Positions 35,184-43,366 of a stretch of 64,000 nucleotides of DNA are shown piece by piece. How positions within the stretch are numbered: position 1 is the stretch's first letter; each line of letters starts with the position of its first letter. The stretch is from Olivibacter domesticus. GTDB taxonomy: Bacteria; Bacteroidota; Bacteroidia; Sphingobacteriales; Sphingobacteriaceae. The position numbers were made by a program, and so were the translations under genes. The notes under the pieces are model-generated. The model worked only from the letters and a program-made list of their open reading frames with translations. It had not been told where the DNA came from and made no database searches. The stretch covers positions 963,662 to 1,027,661 of the forward strand of contig NZ_FOAF01000001.1 in the NCBI RefSeq assembly GCF_900109575.1, written 5' to 3'.

Positions 35184-36416
35184 ATGAAAACGTTAACGGA
35201 AGCACCTATTACTCCACCAACAAAAGAAATAGTAAATAAAACAGTTTTTTCGATTCTGTTTACTATAAGCTTTACACATTTACTTAACGATATGATCCAG
35301 TCAGTTATCCCTGCTGTTTATCCGTTGATCAAAACAAATTTTCATCTTTCATTCAGCCAAATTGGAATGATAACTTTCACCTTTCAATTAACGGCATCTC
35401 TGCTACAACCTTTCGTTGGCTTCTACACAGATCGTACGCCACGTCCCAATTCATTGGCAATAGGTATGGGTTTTACCTTATTAGGCTTGATATTGCTATC
35501 TTTTGCGACTAGCTTTTTAATGATTTTAGTTTCTGTTAGTTTGATTGGTATGGGCTCTTCTGTCTTTCATCCAGAATCGTCAAGAGTTGCGCATATGGCA
35601 TCGGGGGGGCAAAAAGGATTAGCTCAATCCATTTTCCAACTTGGGGGGAACGCAGGCAGTGCTATAGGCCCTCTTTTAGCAGCTATTATAATTGTTCCGT
35701 ATGGTCAAGCGAATATTATTTGGTTCGCTTTTGCAGCAATTTTAGCTATTGCAGTTTTATTCCGTATTGGAAAATGGTATCGAGAACATCTATATCTAAA
35801 GAATTTTAACAAAGTAAAATTATCATCTGATTTCTCTCCTAGCTTACCTAAAAAGAGAATAATATTTTCAATTTGTATTCTATTAGTACTTATTTTTTCA
35901 AAGTATTTTTATATGGCAAGTATGACGAGCTATTTTACTTTTTATTTAATAGAAAAATTTCAGGTTTCTGTACAGCAATCGCAGATTTATTTATTTGCAT
36001 TTCTAGCAGCGGTTGCCGCAGGAACTATGATTGGTGGGCCGTTGGGAGATCGTTTTGGTCGTAAACATATTATTTGGGTTTCTATCTTAGGAGCTGCGCC
36101 CTTTACTTTACTGCTTCCATATACTAATTTGTTTTGGACTGGAGCTCTTTCAGTAATCATTGGATTAATAATATCTTCTGCTTTTTCAGCAATATTAGTA
36201 TATGCAACTGATCTTATGCCAGGAAAAGTAGGTATGATTGCAGGATTATTTTTCGGCTTTGCCTTTGGGATGGGGGGTGTAGGTTCGGCTGTTTTAGGGA
36301 GGCTGGCTGATCATACTAGTATCGAATATGTATTTAAAATTTGTGCATATTTGCCTTTAATTGGAATTATTACGGGCCTGTTACCCAATATTGAAGGCAG
36401 AACTAGACGTAGTTAG
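35184..36416 (+). CDS. MFS exporter of the fosmidomycin-resistance (Fsr) family
   Basis: This 410-residue, 12-TM transporter has the Fsr signature at the N-terminus (FTHLLNDMIQSVIPAVYPLI). It is followed by QIGMITFTFQLTASLLQPFVG and GMGSSVFHPESSRVAHMASG, all typical of the family. E. coli Fsr exports fosmidomycin; other members export diverse compounds. Co-location with a GntR/FadR regulator suggests induction by a small acid. A strong terminator ends the unit. Confidence 0.9.
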   Translation: MKTLTEAPITPPTKEIVNKTVFSILFTISFTHLLNDMIQSVIPAVYPLIKTNFHLSFSQIGMITFTFQLTASLLQPFVGFYTDRTPRPNSLAIGMGFTLLGLILLSFATSFLMILVSVSLIGMGSSVFHPESSRVAHMASGGQKGLAQSIFQLGGNAGSAIGPLLAAIIIVPYGQANIIWFAFAAILAIAVLFRIGKWYREHLYLKNFNKVKLSSDFSPSLPKKRIIFSICILLVLIFSKYFYMASMTSYFTFYLIEKFQVSVQQSQIYLFAFLAAVAAGTMIGGPLGDRFGRKHIIWVSILGAAPFTLLLPYTNLFWTGALSVIIGLIISSAFSAILVYATDLMPGKVGMIAGLFFGFAFGMGGVGSAVLGRLADHTSIEYVFKICAYLPLIGIITGLLPNIEGRTRRS

Positions 36417-36421
36417 TTTTT

Positions 36422-36459
36422 GACACCTTGTTTTCTTTTGCAACCGAAAACAAGGTGTC
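36422..36459 (+). terminator. Intrinsic terminator after the Fsr-like gene
   Basis: Perfect 14-base arms GACACCTTGTTTTC and GAAAACAAGGTGTC enclose a ten-base loop and are followed by TTATTTTTAT, six bases past the stop. Confidence 0.88.
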
Positions 36460-36483
36460 TTATTTTTATAACTATTTTTATTT

Positions 36484-36516
36484 TGTTTGAATATTGCAAT
36501 CATATGTTTGAATATT
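36484..36516 (+). promoter_or_regulatory. Two direct 12-base repeats, 21 bp apart, upstream of an AraC gene
   Basis: TGTTTGAATATT occurs at 36484-36495 and again at 36505-36516. The 21-base spacing puts both copies on the same face of the helix, as AraC-type operators require. A third partial copy (TTGAATATT) is at 36551-36559. The second copy overlaps TATGTTTG, a -7-like box. It is probably the regulator's own operator. Confidence 0.55.
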
Positions 36517-36565
36517 ACTTCCCTTTAGTCGTTTATCTCTTTATCTTTGATTGAATATTTGGTTT

Positions 36566-37468
36566 ATGGAAAATACAGAGACATTAGAACAGTTTTACCA
36601 ACACAAAATGAGTTGGTTGCCAAAAAACCTAAAGCAAGATATTGGACATGTGAATGTTTTTCGCTTAGAGGACTGTATGGGTGTTGGAAAAAGACCAGTC
36701 AAATATAGCAGGAGAGATTTTTACAAAATAGCTTTGACACGCGGTAAACACATTTACCACTATGCCGATAAAAGTTTAGAGGTTACTGGATCAACCTTAA
36801 TATTCTTCAACCCATTAGTCCCTTATACTTACGAACAGCTATCTGAAGACGATCCGTCTGGCTACTTTTGCATCTTTAAAGAATCATTTTTTACGGAACG
36901 TATCAGAGGAGGAATAAAAGATCTACCAATGTTTGTTCCTACAAATAAGCCAAGCTACTCATTAAGTGTTGAACAGGACCATTCTGTTAGTCAAATTTTT
37001 GATAAAATGATAGCAGAAATAAATTCAGATTATGTTTTCAAATATGACTTGATTCGTAATTATATCATGGAAATGATACACTACGCAATGAAGATACATC
37101 CCACAGAAACATTATATACGCATACAGATGCCAATGCACGTATTACAGCTGTATTTACTGAACTATTAGAACGTCAATTTCCAATAGAATCGCCTACCCA
37201 ACGATTTACTATGCGCTCTCCTCGAGATTTTGCAGATCAGCTTGCTGTCCATGTGAATCATTTAAATCGTGCTATTCGCTTAACGACGGGTAAAACTACT
37301 ACTGACCACATTTTTGAAAGACTTGTTAGCGAAGCCAAAATATTACTTAAATATACAGATTGGAATGTAGCCGAAATAGGATACTCTTTAGGTTTTGAAG
37401 AGCCAGCTCATTTTAATCATTTCTTCAAGAAACAGACAGATCTAACACCGAGTTCTTTTAGAATTTAA
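36566..37468 (+). CDS. AraC family transcriptional regulator
   Basis: This 300-residue regulator starts at the ATG at 36566 (an in-frame TTG five codons earlier is less likely). The N-terminal cupin region contains RGKHIYHYADKSLEVTGSTL. The C-terminal AraC domain includes FADQLAVHVNHLNRAIRLTT and WNVAEIGYSLGFEEPAHFNH. It stands alone between a terminator and a convergent gene, so its targets are elsewhere apart from likely autoregulation through the direct repeats upstream. Confidence 0.9.
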   Translation: MENTETLEQFYQHKMSWLPKNLKQDIGHVNVFRLEDCMGVGKRPVKYSRRDFYKIALTRGKHIYHYADKSLEVTGSTLIFFNPLVPYTYEQLSEDDPSGYFCIFKESFFTERIRGGIKDLPMFVPTNKPSYSLSVEQDHSVSQIFDKMIAEINSDYVFKYDLIRNYIMEMIHYAMKIHPTETLYTHTDANARITAVFTELLERQFPIESPTQRFTMRSPRDFADQLAVHVNHLNRAIRLTTGKTTTDHIFERLVSEAKILLKYTDWNVAEIGYSLGFEEPAHFNHFFKKQTDLTPSSFRI

Positions 37469-37556
37469 ATGGGCATCAACGCTTGTTTATGGTCTATTTT
37501 CTCGATAATACGAAGATTGGATTTCTTACTCACAATGAGTGGCGATGAAAATAGCA

Positions 37557-38018
37557 TTAATGGACCGATTTAATTTGGTAATTTTTGCCGTTAAAAATAA
37601 AATGTTCTTTTGCTGCCCTTCCTATTAAATTTTTGCCAATCGGTGATTCGGGTGATATCACAAAATAGCTTTGTCCACGCACAACGAGCTCACCAATACT
37701 TATTGCAATAAAGAAACATCCATTGTTTGTTTCGATCAAATTACCAATTTGAATGGTTACGGTGGTTCTTTTTTCATTTATTTGATTGAGTATTTGTTGC
37801 ATATGCTTAGCAGTATTCAAGAGTTGCTCATTTCTATTGATCTCCTGATTCATCATTTCTCTAGTAGTTTCATACTTATCTCCGGCACTACTTTTAGCAT
37901 CGCTATTCGCTGCATCACGAGCAGAAGCTATTGCTTGTTTTGCCGTCTGCACTCTCTGCTCCACGTATTCTTTGCAAGCTAATAAAAGAGCCAACTTTTG
38001 ATTTTGAAAATCTGTCAT
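37557..38018 (-). CDS. GreA/GreB C-terminal-domain-like protein
   Basis: This 153-residue protein has an N-terminal helical, coiled-coil-like half (KEYVEQRVQTAKQAIASARD) and a C-terminal FKBP-like Gre domain ending ISPESPIGKNLIGRAAKEHF, the SPIG-KALLG type signature of Gre factors. The N-terminal half is shorter than, and different from, the GreA coiled coil, so transcript-cleavage stimulation is not assured. It may act at the RNA polymerase secondary channel. Bacteroidota homologues are often misnamed 3-oxoacyl-ACP synthase in databases. It is monocistronic. Confidence 0.75.
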   Translation of the reverse strand: MTDFQNQKLALLLACKEYVEQRVQTAKQAIASARDAANSDAKSSAGDKYETTREMMNQEINRNEQLLNTAKHMQQILNQINEKRTTVTIQIGNLIETNNGCFFIAISIGELVVRGQSYFVISPESPIGKNLIGRAAKEHFIFNGKNYQIKSVH

Positions 38019-38205
38019 AGGACAAATTTATCATGAAAATAATGGAAATAAAACTTTTTATGTTCGTTCATGCGGGCTCGATAGTCCAATATTTACGATT
38101 GCTATACCTATATATTGCTTATTACGATAATAGTTTTTTTGTTCTTTTTATTATAATTCAAAAACAGAATGCCAGGAATATCGTTAATATAGTAATTTCG
38201 CCCAA

Positions 38206-38610
38206 ATGAATAAGGAGAACATCTTTTCACTACTAAAAAACTGGTCTATGAAAACTTTAGGTGTTGCAGCAGTAATCCATGTGAAGAACATGAATCAATC
38301 TTTGCCTTATTACATAGACATTCTCGGATTTACTATAGACTTTCAATATGGTGAATATATAGGAATTAAGCATGGAGACGTTCTATTGCACTTAAGTAGC
38401 TCTTTAAACCCCGGAAGAAAGAAAGCGCCAGGATCTGGGCATGTTTGTATAGATTGTGATGAAGTCGACACCTATTATGCCCATATCCAAGAAAAAGGAG
38501 CAGATATTTCTGCACCTTTAGATAATAGACCTTATGGCATGCGTGATTTTGCTGTCGATGACCCAGACGGAAATACACTCGTTTTTGGTAAAAGCATTTA
38601 CGTCTTATAA
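38206..38610 (+). CDS. VOC (glyoxalase/bleomycin resistance) family protein
   Basis: This 134-residue protein has two beta-alpha-beta-beta-beta modules. It shows AAVIHVKNMNQSLPYYIDIL at the start of the first and YGMRDFAVDDPDGNTLVFG at the end of the second, the classical VOC ending. It could be a glyoxalase-like enzyme or a drug-binding immunity protein; the generic sequence does not decide. An internal ATG (MKTLGVAAV, codon 15) is an alternative start. It is convergent with the sigma-54 regulator. Confidence 0.85.
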   Translation: MNKENIFSLLKNWSMKTLGVAAVIHVKNMNQSLPYYIDILGFTIDFQYGEYIGIKHGDVLLHLSSSLNPGRKKAPGSGHVCIDCDEVDTYYAHIQEKGADISAPLDNRPYGMRDFAVDDPDGNTLVFGKSIYVL

Positions 38611-38646
38611 AACCACTATAGTTCTTTAAATAAAAGAATTGGAAAA

Positions 38647-39990
38647 CTATATTTTTATTTTATATTCCTCAATTTTTCTGTATAGGGTGGCTAATCCTAA
38701 TTCAAGCAAACGAGCAGTTTCCGTTTTGTTACCCTTCGTATAATTAAGCACGTGTTGGATATGTTTTTTTTCAATACTCCACATGGAAAAAGTTGACTGC
38801 AGTTCAGCATCAGGATATGAAACTGTTTGTATTTCATAAGGTAAAGAAGAAATATCTAATGTATCGTCATTAGACAGTATAACGCTTCTTTCAATTACAT
38901 TTTTTAATTCTCTAATATTACCTTTCCAATAATGTTTTTCTAACGCCGCAATATATTTGGCATCAAGTTTCTGTATTTTCTTGTTAGTTTTTGCGGCAAA
39001 TATGCTAGCAAAATTTTTAGCTAAAATGGATATGTCCGATTTCCGCTCTCTTAGTGGGGGCAGCAAAATCTGAAAAACAGAAAGCCTATAATATAAATCA
39101 TTCCTAAAGCGATTTTCAGCAATTTCAGTGTCTAAATTACGATTAGTTGCAGCTATAACTCTTACGTTCACTTTAGTGGTCACAGTATCACCTACCTTTA
39201 TAAATTCTCCGGATTCCAATACCCTTAAAAGCTTCGCTTGTAGTTCTGCTGCCATCTCCCCGATTTCATCTAAAAAGATTGTTCCACCATTAGCTTCTTC
39301 GAATAATCCTTTCTTATCTTTTAAAGCACCTGTAAATGCACCAGCCTTGTGTCCAAATAACTCACTCTCTAGCAACTCTCTTCCAAAGGCAGAACAATTG
39401 ATGGCAACAAAATTTTTTCTATTTCTTTCACTTGCTTGGTGTATAGCTTGTGCGAATACCTCTTTACCAGTGCCGGTCTCCCCTAACAATAGTACTGTTG
39501 TATCAGTGACAGCTACTCTTTTTGCTAAATCAATAACTTGTAATATGTTTTCAGCATTACCCAATATACTGTCAAATGAATACTTCTTGCCTACACGTTC
39601 CTCTAATTGCTTCACTCGTCGCGATAATTCTACCTTTTCGAGTGCTCTATAGATGAGTGGTAAAATTTTGTTATTGTCATCGCCCTTGGTAATATAATCA
39701 AAGGCTCCGTTTTTAATGGCTTGCACACTATTTGGTATATTGCCATAAGCAGTAAGCAATATTACCTCTGCATTTGGTTGTATATCTTTTATTCTTGGTA
39801 TAAAATCGACACCATTGCCATCCGGTAACTTTACATCGCAAATAATCACATCAACCTCTTGTTGCATTAATTTTTTCTCGGCCGACTTTAGGTTTTCCGA
39901 TTGCATGACATGAAAACCTTCAAAGCCAATAATTTTAGCCATCAGATTTCTGAGCTTCTCCTCATCATCTATAAGTAAAATCTGTTGCAC
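38647..39990 (-). CDS. Sigma-54-dependent response regulator (NtrC/ZraR type)
   Basis: This 447-residue protein has a receiver domain (1-120, phospho-acceptor Asp52 in IICDVKLPDGNG) and an AAA+ domain (about 140-375, Walker A GETGTGKE at 170-177). The sigma-54 contact loop GAFTGA (217-222) is intact. A Fis-type helix-turn-helix closes it (KGNKTETARLLELGLATLYR). It would activate sigma-54 promoters by ATP hydrolysis when phosphorylated. No histidine kinase is adjacent, so it is an orphan here. Downstream targets are not evident in the window. Confidence 0.95.
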   Translation of the reverse strand: MQQILLIDDEEKLRNLMAKIIGFEGFHVMQSENLKSAEKKLMQQEVDVIICDVKLPDGNGVDFIPRIKDIQPNAEVILLTAYGNIPNSVQAIKNGAFDYITKGDDNNKILPLIYRALEKVELSRRVKQLEERVGKKYSFDSILGNAENILQVIDLAKRVAVTDTTVLLLGETGTGKEVFAQAIHQASERNRKNFVAINCSAFGRELLESELFGHKAGAFTGALKDKKGLFEEANGGTIFLDEIGEMAAELQAKLLRVLESGEFIKVGDTVTTKVNVRVIAATNRNLDTEIAENRFRNDLYYRLSVFQILLPPLRERKSDISILAKNFASIFAAKTNKKIQKLDAKYIAALEKHYWKGNIRELKNVIERSVILSNDDTLDISSLPYEIQTVSYPDAELQSTFSMWSIEKKHIQHVLNYTKGNKTETARLLELGLATLYRKIEEYKIKI

Positions 39991-40090
39991 GCTTTATAAA
40001 ATCTATGTGAAAATTAAATTATCTAATGAATGATAAAATAACGATTTACAATATCCATTAAGCTTATTAGGACTTTGCATATTATTGCAA

Positions 40091-40654
40091 TTATTTGATT
40101 TTCAATTTATTCCACCAAACAGAAAGCTTATTATCATCGAGATTTTCCTTCTCTGATAAATCAATCGATTTATTAATCATGTATAAATTGTTCTCACGTA
40201 AGGTGTCAGGATCGGGAAATGGGGACGGGTAAGCTTTGGAAACCCTTATAGTGCCTTTTAGTGTTTCAATCGACTGCCCTTGGTCTTCATCGTAAGCAGT
40301 AACTCTAAAGGCAGAAGGTGTTAAAACTTGAATTTCCATCAAACTCGTAAATATATAAAGCGGAAGATTACCACCCTCTATATTAAAGAAAACATCCCCA
40401 TTTAATTTAATTTTTTTTTGATCGTTGACTTGAGTATCAATAAGTAAACTCGAATTGTCTATATAAAACACTTTAGAGCTATCTGATAAAATATTTTCAA
40501 TTTTAGAAGGGATAGGTATACTATCATTTAAAGAAAGTTTTTTTGAAATATCGGCCTCCTTTATATTATTGTTAGTTGTGCTGCTACCACAGCCAGAAAA
40601 AAAAAATATTAATGTATTTAATAAAATGGAAGCGAGAGATTTGCTAAACATCAT
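40091..40654 (-). CDS. FecR-like lipoprotein
   Basis: This 187-residue protein has a lipoprotein signal (LLNTLIFFFSGC, lipid-attachment Cys at about residue 22). The mature part has a FecR-domain pattern (LNGDVFFNIEGG, then IQVLTPSAFRVTAYDEDQG and IETLKGTIRVSK). Normal FecR proteins are single-pass anti-sigma factors encoded beside an ECF sigma factor and a TonB receptor. Here there is no N-terminal anti-sigma region and no such neighbours. It may therefore be a periplasmic protein that has reused the FecR sensor fold. It sits between the sigma-54 regulator and the exported methyltransferase on the same strand. Confidence 0.7.
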   Translation of the reverse strand: MMFSKSLASILLNTLIFFFSGCGSSTTNNNIKEADISKKLSLNDSIPIPSKIENILSDSSKVFYIDNSSLLIDTQVNDQKKIKLNGDVFFNIEGGNLPLYIFTSLMEIQVLTPSAFRVTAYDEDQGQSIETLKGTIRVSKAYPSPFPDPDTLRENNLYMINKSIDLSEKENLDDNKLSVWWNKLKIK

Positions 40655-40714
40655 TGTACTTTATCGATTAAAGACAAAGCTATGATTTTTTATTGTTTCA
40701 CAATAGTTTTTGTA

Positions 40715-41254
40715 TTATTGTTTATTTGGAACCGTCCATAAATAAATGGTGGAGCTCCCAACAGACATTTGTTTATCAGGTTTCCAGTCGCCCATATCAA
40801 ATGAATGGGATACAATTCTTGTTCCCGGTTTTAAATTAAGTAGTTTTGGTTTAAGCTTTAAATTCACAGAAGGTAACAGATAGAGTGTGACAACGGTGGC
40901 TTTGGTAAAATCTGCATTAAAAAGATCGTCTTGTATAAAAGTAACCTGATCTTTTACTTTAGCTTTCTTTGCGTTTTTTTTTGCTTCTTCTATACGTTGA
41001 GGGTCAATATCTACTCCAACGCTTGTCGCTCCATATTTTTTTGCAGCGGTTACCACAATACGCCCATCTCCACAACCTAAATCGTAAAGTATATCGTTCT
41101 TATTTACCTGAGCCAAATTAAGCATTGCTTCTACAACCTGCTGGTCAGTAGGAACAAATGGCACATCTGTTTTAATAGGTTCTTGAGCAAAAGCTGCTTG
41201 AGAACTGCATATAAATGCAAATAACATTCCGATTATAATTTTCGCCCTTTTCAT
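40715..41254 (-). CDS. Exported class I SAM-dependent methyltransferase-like protein
   Basis: This 179-residue protein begins with a clear Sec signal peptide (MKRAKIIIGMLFAFICSSQA, cleavage near AFAQ-EP). It then has a compact Rossmann methyltransferase core with the SAM-binding motif ILYDLGCGDGRIVVTAAKKY, the acidic ribose-binding VGVDIDPQRIEEAKKNA and FIQDDLFNADF. It resembles the small lysine methyltransferase-like family that includes eukaryotic FAM173 proteins. Export is odd because SAM is cytoplasmic, so the periplasmic role is unclear. Similar signal-bearing copies occur in other bacteria, and the signal looks real. Confidence 0.82.
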   Translation of the reverse strand: MKRAKIIIGMLFAFICSSQAAFAQEPIKTDVPFVPTDQQVVEAMLNLAQVNKNDILYDLGCGDGRIVVTAAKKYGATSVGVDIDPQRIEEAKKNAKKAKVKDQVTFIQDDLFNADFTKATVVTLYLLPSVNLKLKPKLLNLKPGTRIVSHSFDMGDWKPDKQMSVGSSTIYLWTVPNKQ

Positions 41255-41322
41255 GTTTTCATATAACTAGCTGATAATCCAACATATCAGTAAAATAATT
41301 GTTTTATTTTTTTACTATTCCT

Positions 41323-42672
41323 TCATTTCGATTTATCATCTACGAATAAGACAAATAGCAAACCTACCATCAGCACACCAATACCTAGCAGTGCGCCCTT
41401 TCCAGTATATAGAACGCTGCTAAGTAATAGGAACCCGCTACTTAAACAGAAAACTAATGGCATAAACGGATAAAAGGGAACTTTAAATGGCCGATTTCTA
41501 CTCGGATCCTTAACTCTCAAAATCAAAACAGCCAACCCTACTAATAAAAAGAAAAACCAAAAAACAGGCGCAGTATATTCCACAATGGTTTCGAAGCCAT
41601 GTCTCGTAATGACACCGAGTGCGATAAGCATTAAGGAAATAATTGCTTGTAAAATGAGTGCATTTACAGGGGAAGACACCTTATTATTCCATTTACCGAG
41701 AGTAGCAAAATGGGAAAAGTCATTTCCGACGGCATAGTTAGATCTTGCTCCTGTTATTATCGTAGCGTTTGCTGATGTCAATGCAGAAATAGCAACAAGT
41801 AAACCGATAAATTTAACTGAAGCCCCACCCCAAGCTAGTTGAACCAAATCAGCAGCAACGGCCTTTGAATTGGCCACGCCTTGATGGCCTAGCGCATAAA
41901 TATATGCGTAATTAACCAATATATATACAATGGTTATAATCAGGATACTTGCAATCATAGCGAACGCCATACTTCTGCTACCTGATTTCATTTCAGCTGA
42001 AACATAAGCAGCTTCGTTCCAGCCCCCATAGGTTAACAAGACAAAAACCATTGCCATGCCCCAATTACTCATGAACGAACTTGTATTTTCGTGTACATTT
42101 GGTGAAGGTGGGGCTTCGGTAGTAAAAAACAGACCAGCCACGATTACAAGCAATATACCAGTGACTTCCATCAAAGTGAATATCTTCTGGGTACCTGTTC
42201 CGATTTTTATACCAAGTATGTTCACAAATGTGAGCAAAACAATAATGCCCGAAGCATAGATTACTTCAGTATATGGTCCCAAAGTATAAATTTGTGAAGC
42301 ATAATCACTAAATATAAATGCTAATAAAGCAATAGATCCGGTTTGGATAACTGTCATCCTAGCCCAAGCAAATAAAAAAGCTAATCGTTTGCCATACGCC
42401 CTATAGAGGAAGTGATAATCTCCTCCTGTATGCGGGTAAGCGGAGGTTAGCTCAGCATAGCTCAATGCTCCAGACAACGAAACTGCACCCCCTAATAGCC
42501 ATGACAGTAGAAACATAGAGTCATTAGAGGTATTTGCTGCTACCAATGCTGGTGTTTTAAAAACACCGGCTCCAATTACAATTCCAACAATAATTGATAT
42601 AGCATCTACCGATCCTAATATTTTTTTGGGTTCGCCAATGTTTTCATTAGTTGATTTTTTTACATCAATCAC
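41323..42672 (-). CDS. APC superfamily amino-acid permease
   Basis: This 449-residue transporter has about 12 TM segments. The consensus TM1 break GVFKTPALVAANTSNDS follows IIVGIVIGAGVF, a typical APC substrate-site motif, and SGALSYAELTSAYPHTGGDY is the family hallmark. It probably takes up or exchanges an amino acid. It is monocistronic; no enzyme next to it points to a substrate. Confidence 0.92.
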   Translation of the reverse strand: MIDVKKSTNENIGEPKKILGSVDAISIIVGIVIGAGVFKTPALVAANTSNDSMFLLSWLLGGAVSLSGALSYAELTSAYPHTGGDYHFLYRAYGKRLAFLFAWARMTVIQTGSIALLAFIFSDYASQIYTLGPYTEVIYASGIIVLLTFVNILGIKIGTGTQKIFTLMEVTGILLVIVAGLFFTTEAPPSPNVHENTSSFMSNWGMAMVFVLLTYGGWNEAAYVSAEMKSGSRSMAFAMIASILIITIVYILVNYAYIYALGHQGVANSKAVAADLVQLAWGGASVKFIGLLVAISALTSANATIITGARSNYAVGNDFSHFATLGKWNNKVSSPVNALILQAIISLMLIALGVITRHGFETIVEYTAPVFWFFFLLVGLAVLILRVKDPSRNRPFKVPFYPFMPLVFCLSSGFLLLSSVLYTGKGALLGIGVLMVGLLFVLFVDDKSK

Positions 42673-42818
42673 GCTAACATTAATTTTGGTTCATCATACT
42701 TAATATAAAACATAAATTAAGTACAAATGAGAACCATTAATTGTTTAAGCATCAATTTGATTAGTTAGCTCTAAAAAGACCTAACCGTAACAAGCTGAAT
42801 TAACTGTTGATTGACGAA

Positions 42819-43349
42819 TCAATTTCGTTCTACAGCATTGACATATTCTTCCAAAATAGTATTAATTTGTTTGACACTAACTAGCGTAAAATAAGCAGCC
42901 AATGAGCAGGCTAAAATCCCATTTATACAGGCCAGTAGCAAACCATTGAAAGTGCTCTCAGCTGGCAATAACCACTGTACCACCAGCATAATAATCAAAA
43001 TAGCAAGAAATGTTTTTAAACCATTATAAACACCTTCACGCAAAAAAAAACGCATATTTACTTGCTCATCGTCCCATAATTTCCCTAGGTTGGCTGTGGT
43101 AAAAAATTCAGTGATTTTTTTCATAAAATCAACTGTAATGGCTAATGGTACAAATAATGCCATTGGTAATATAAATCTGGCAAAACAAAACTCCCCTTCA
43201 AATAACGAAACTGCTGTGGGGTTTTCAAAACTAAAATAGGGTATTATCCCATTAAATAACAGATTAGGAACCAAATACCAAAAAAGCTTCCTTTTGAGAA
43301 AGGCTTTTGCTGGTTTATAATCAGTAATAGTTTTAATCTGGTCTATCAT
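42819..43349 (-). CDS. Hypothetical membrane protein, 176 aa, end of glycolipid operon
   Basis: It has four predicted hydrophobic segments (around residues 24-40, 58-75, 114-130 and 136-158), a basic N-terminal end and no signal peptide. I recognise no family. It is the last gene of the minus-strand operon, 17 bases after the second acyltransferase gene. It could be a scaffold, a transporter part or a membrane anchor for the lipid-modifying enzymes; this rests on context only. Confidence 0.7.
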   Translation of the reverse strand: MIDQIKTITDYKPAKAFLKRKLFWYLVPNLLFNGIIPYFSFENPTAVSLFEGEFCFARFILPMALFVPLAITVDFMKKITEFFTTANLGKLWDDEQVNMRFFLREGVYNGLKTFLAILIIMLVVQWLLPAESTFNGLLLACINGILACSLAAYFTLVSVKQINTILEEYVNAVERN

Positions 43350-43366
43350 TACGTACTAGTGCAATT

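Noticed and set aside
39128-39652. A 174-codon open frame on the plus strand inside the sigma-54 regulator gene
   Set aside because: It is antisense to a well-conserved gene with all motifs intact; its translation has low complexity and no protein family features.
42807-42822. Inverted repeat TTGATT-gacg-AATCAA over the stop codon of the last glycolipid-operon gene
   Set aside because: Only six-base AT-rich arms and no T-tract on the minus strand; too weak to call a terminator.
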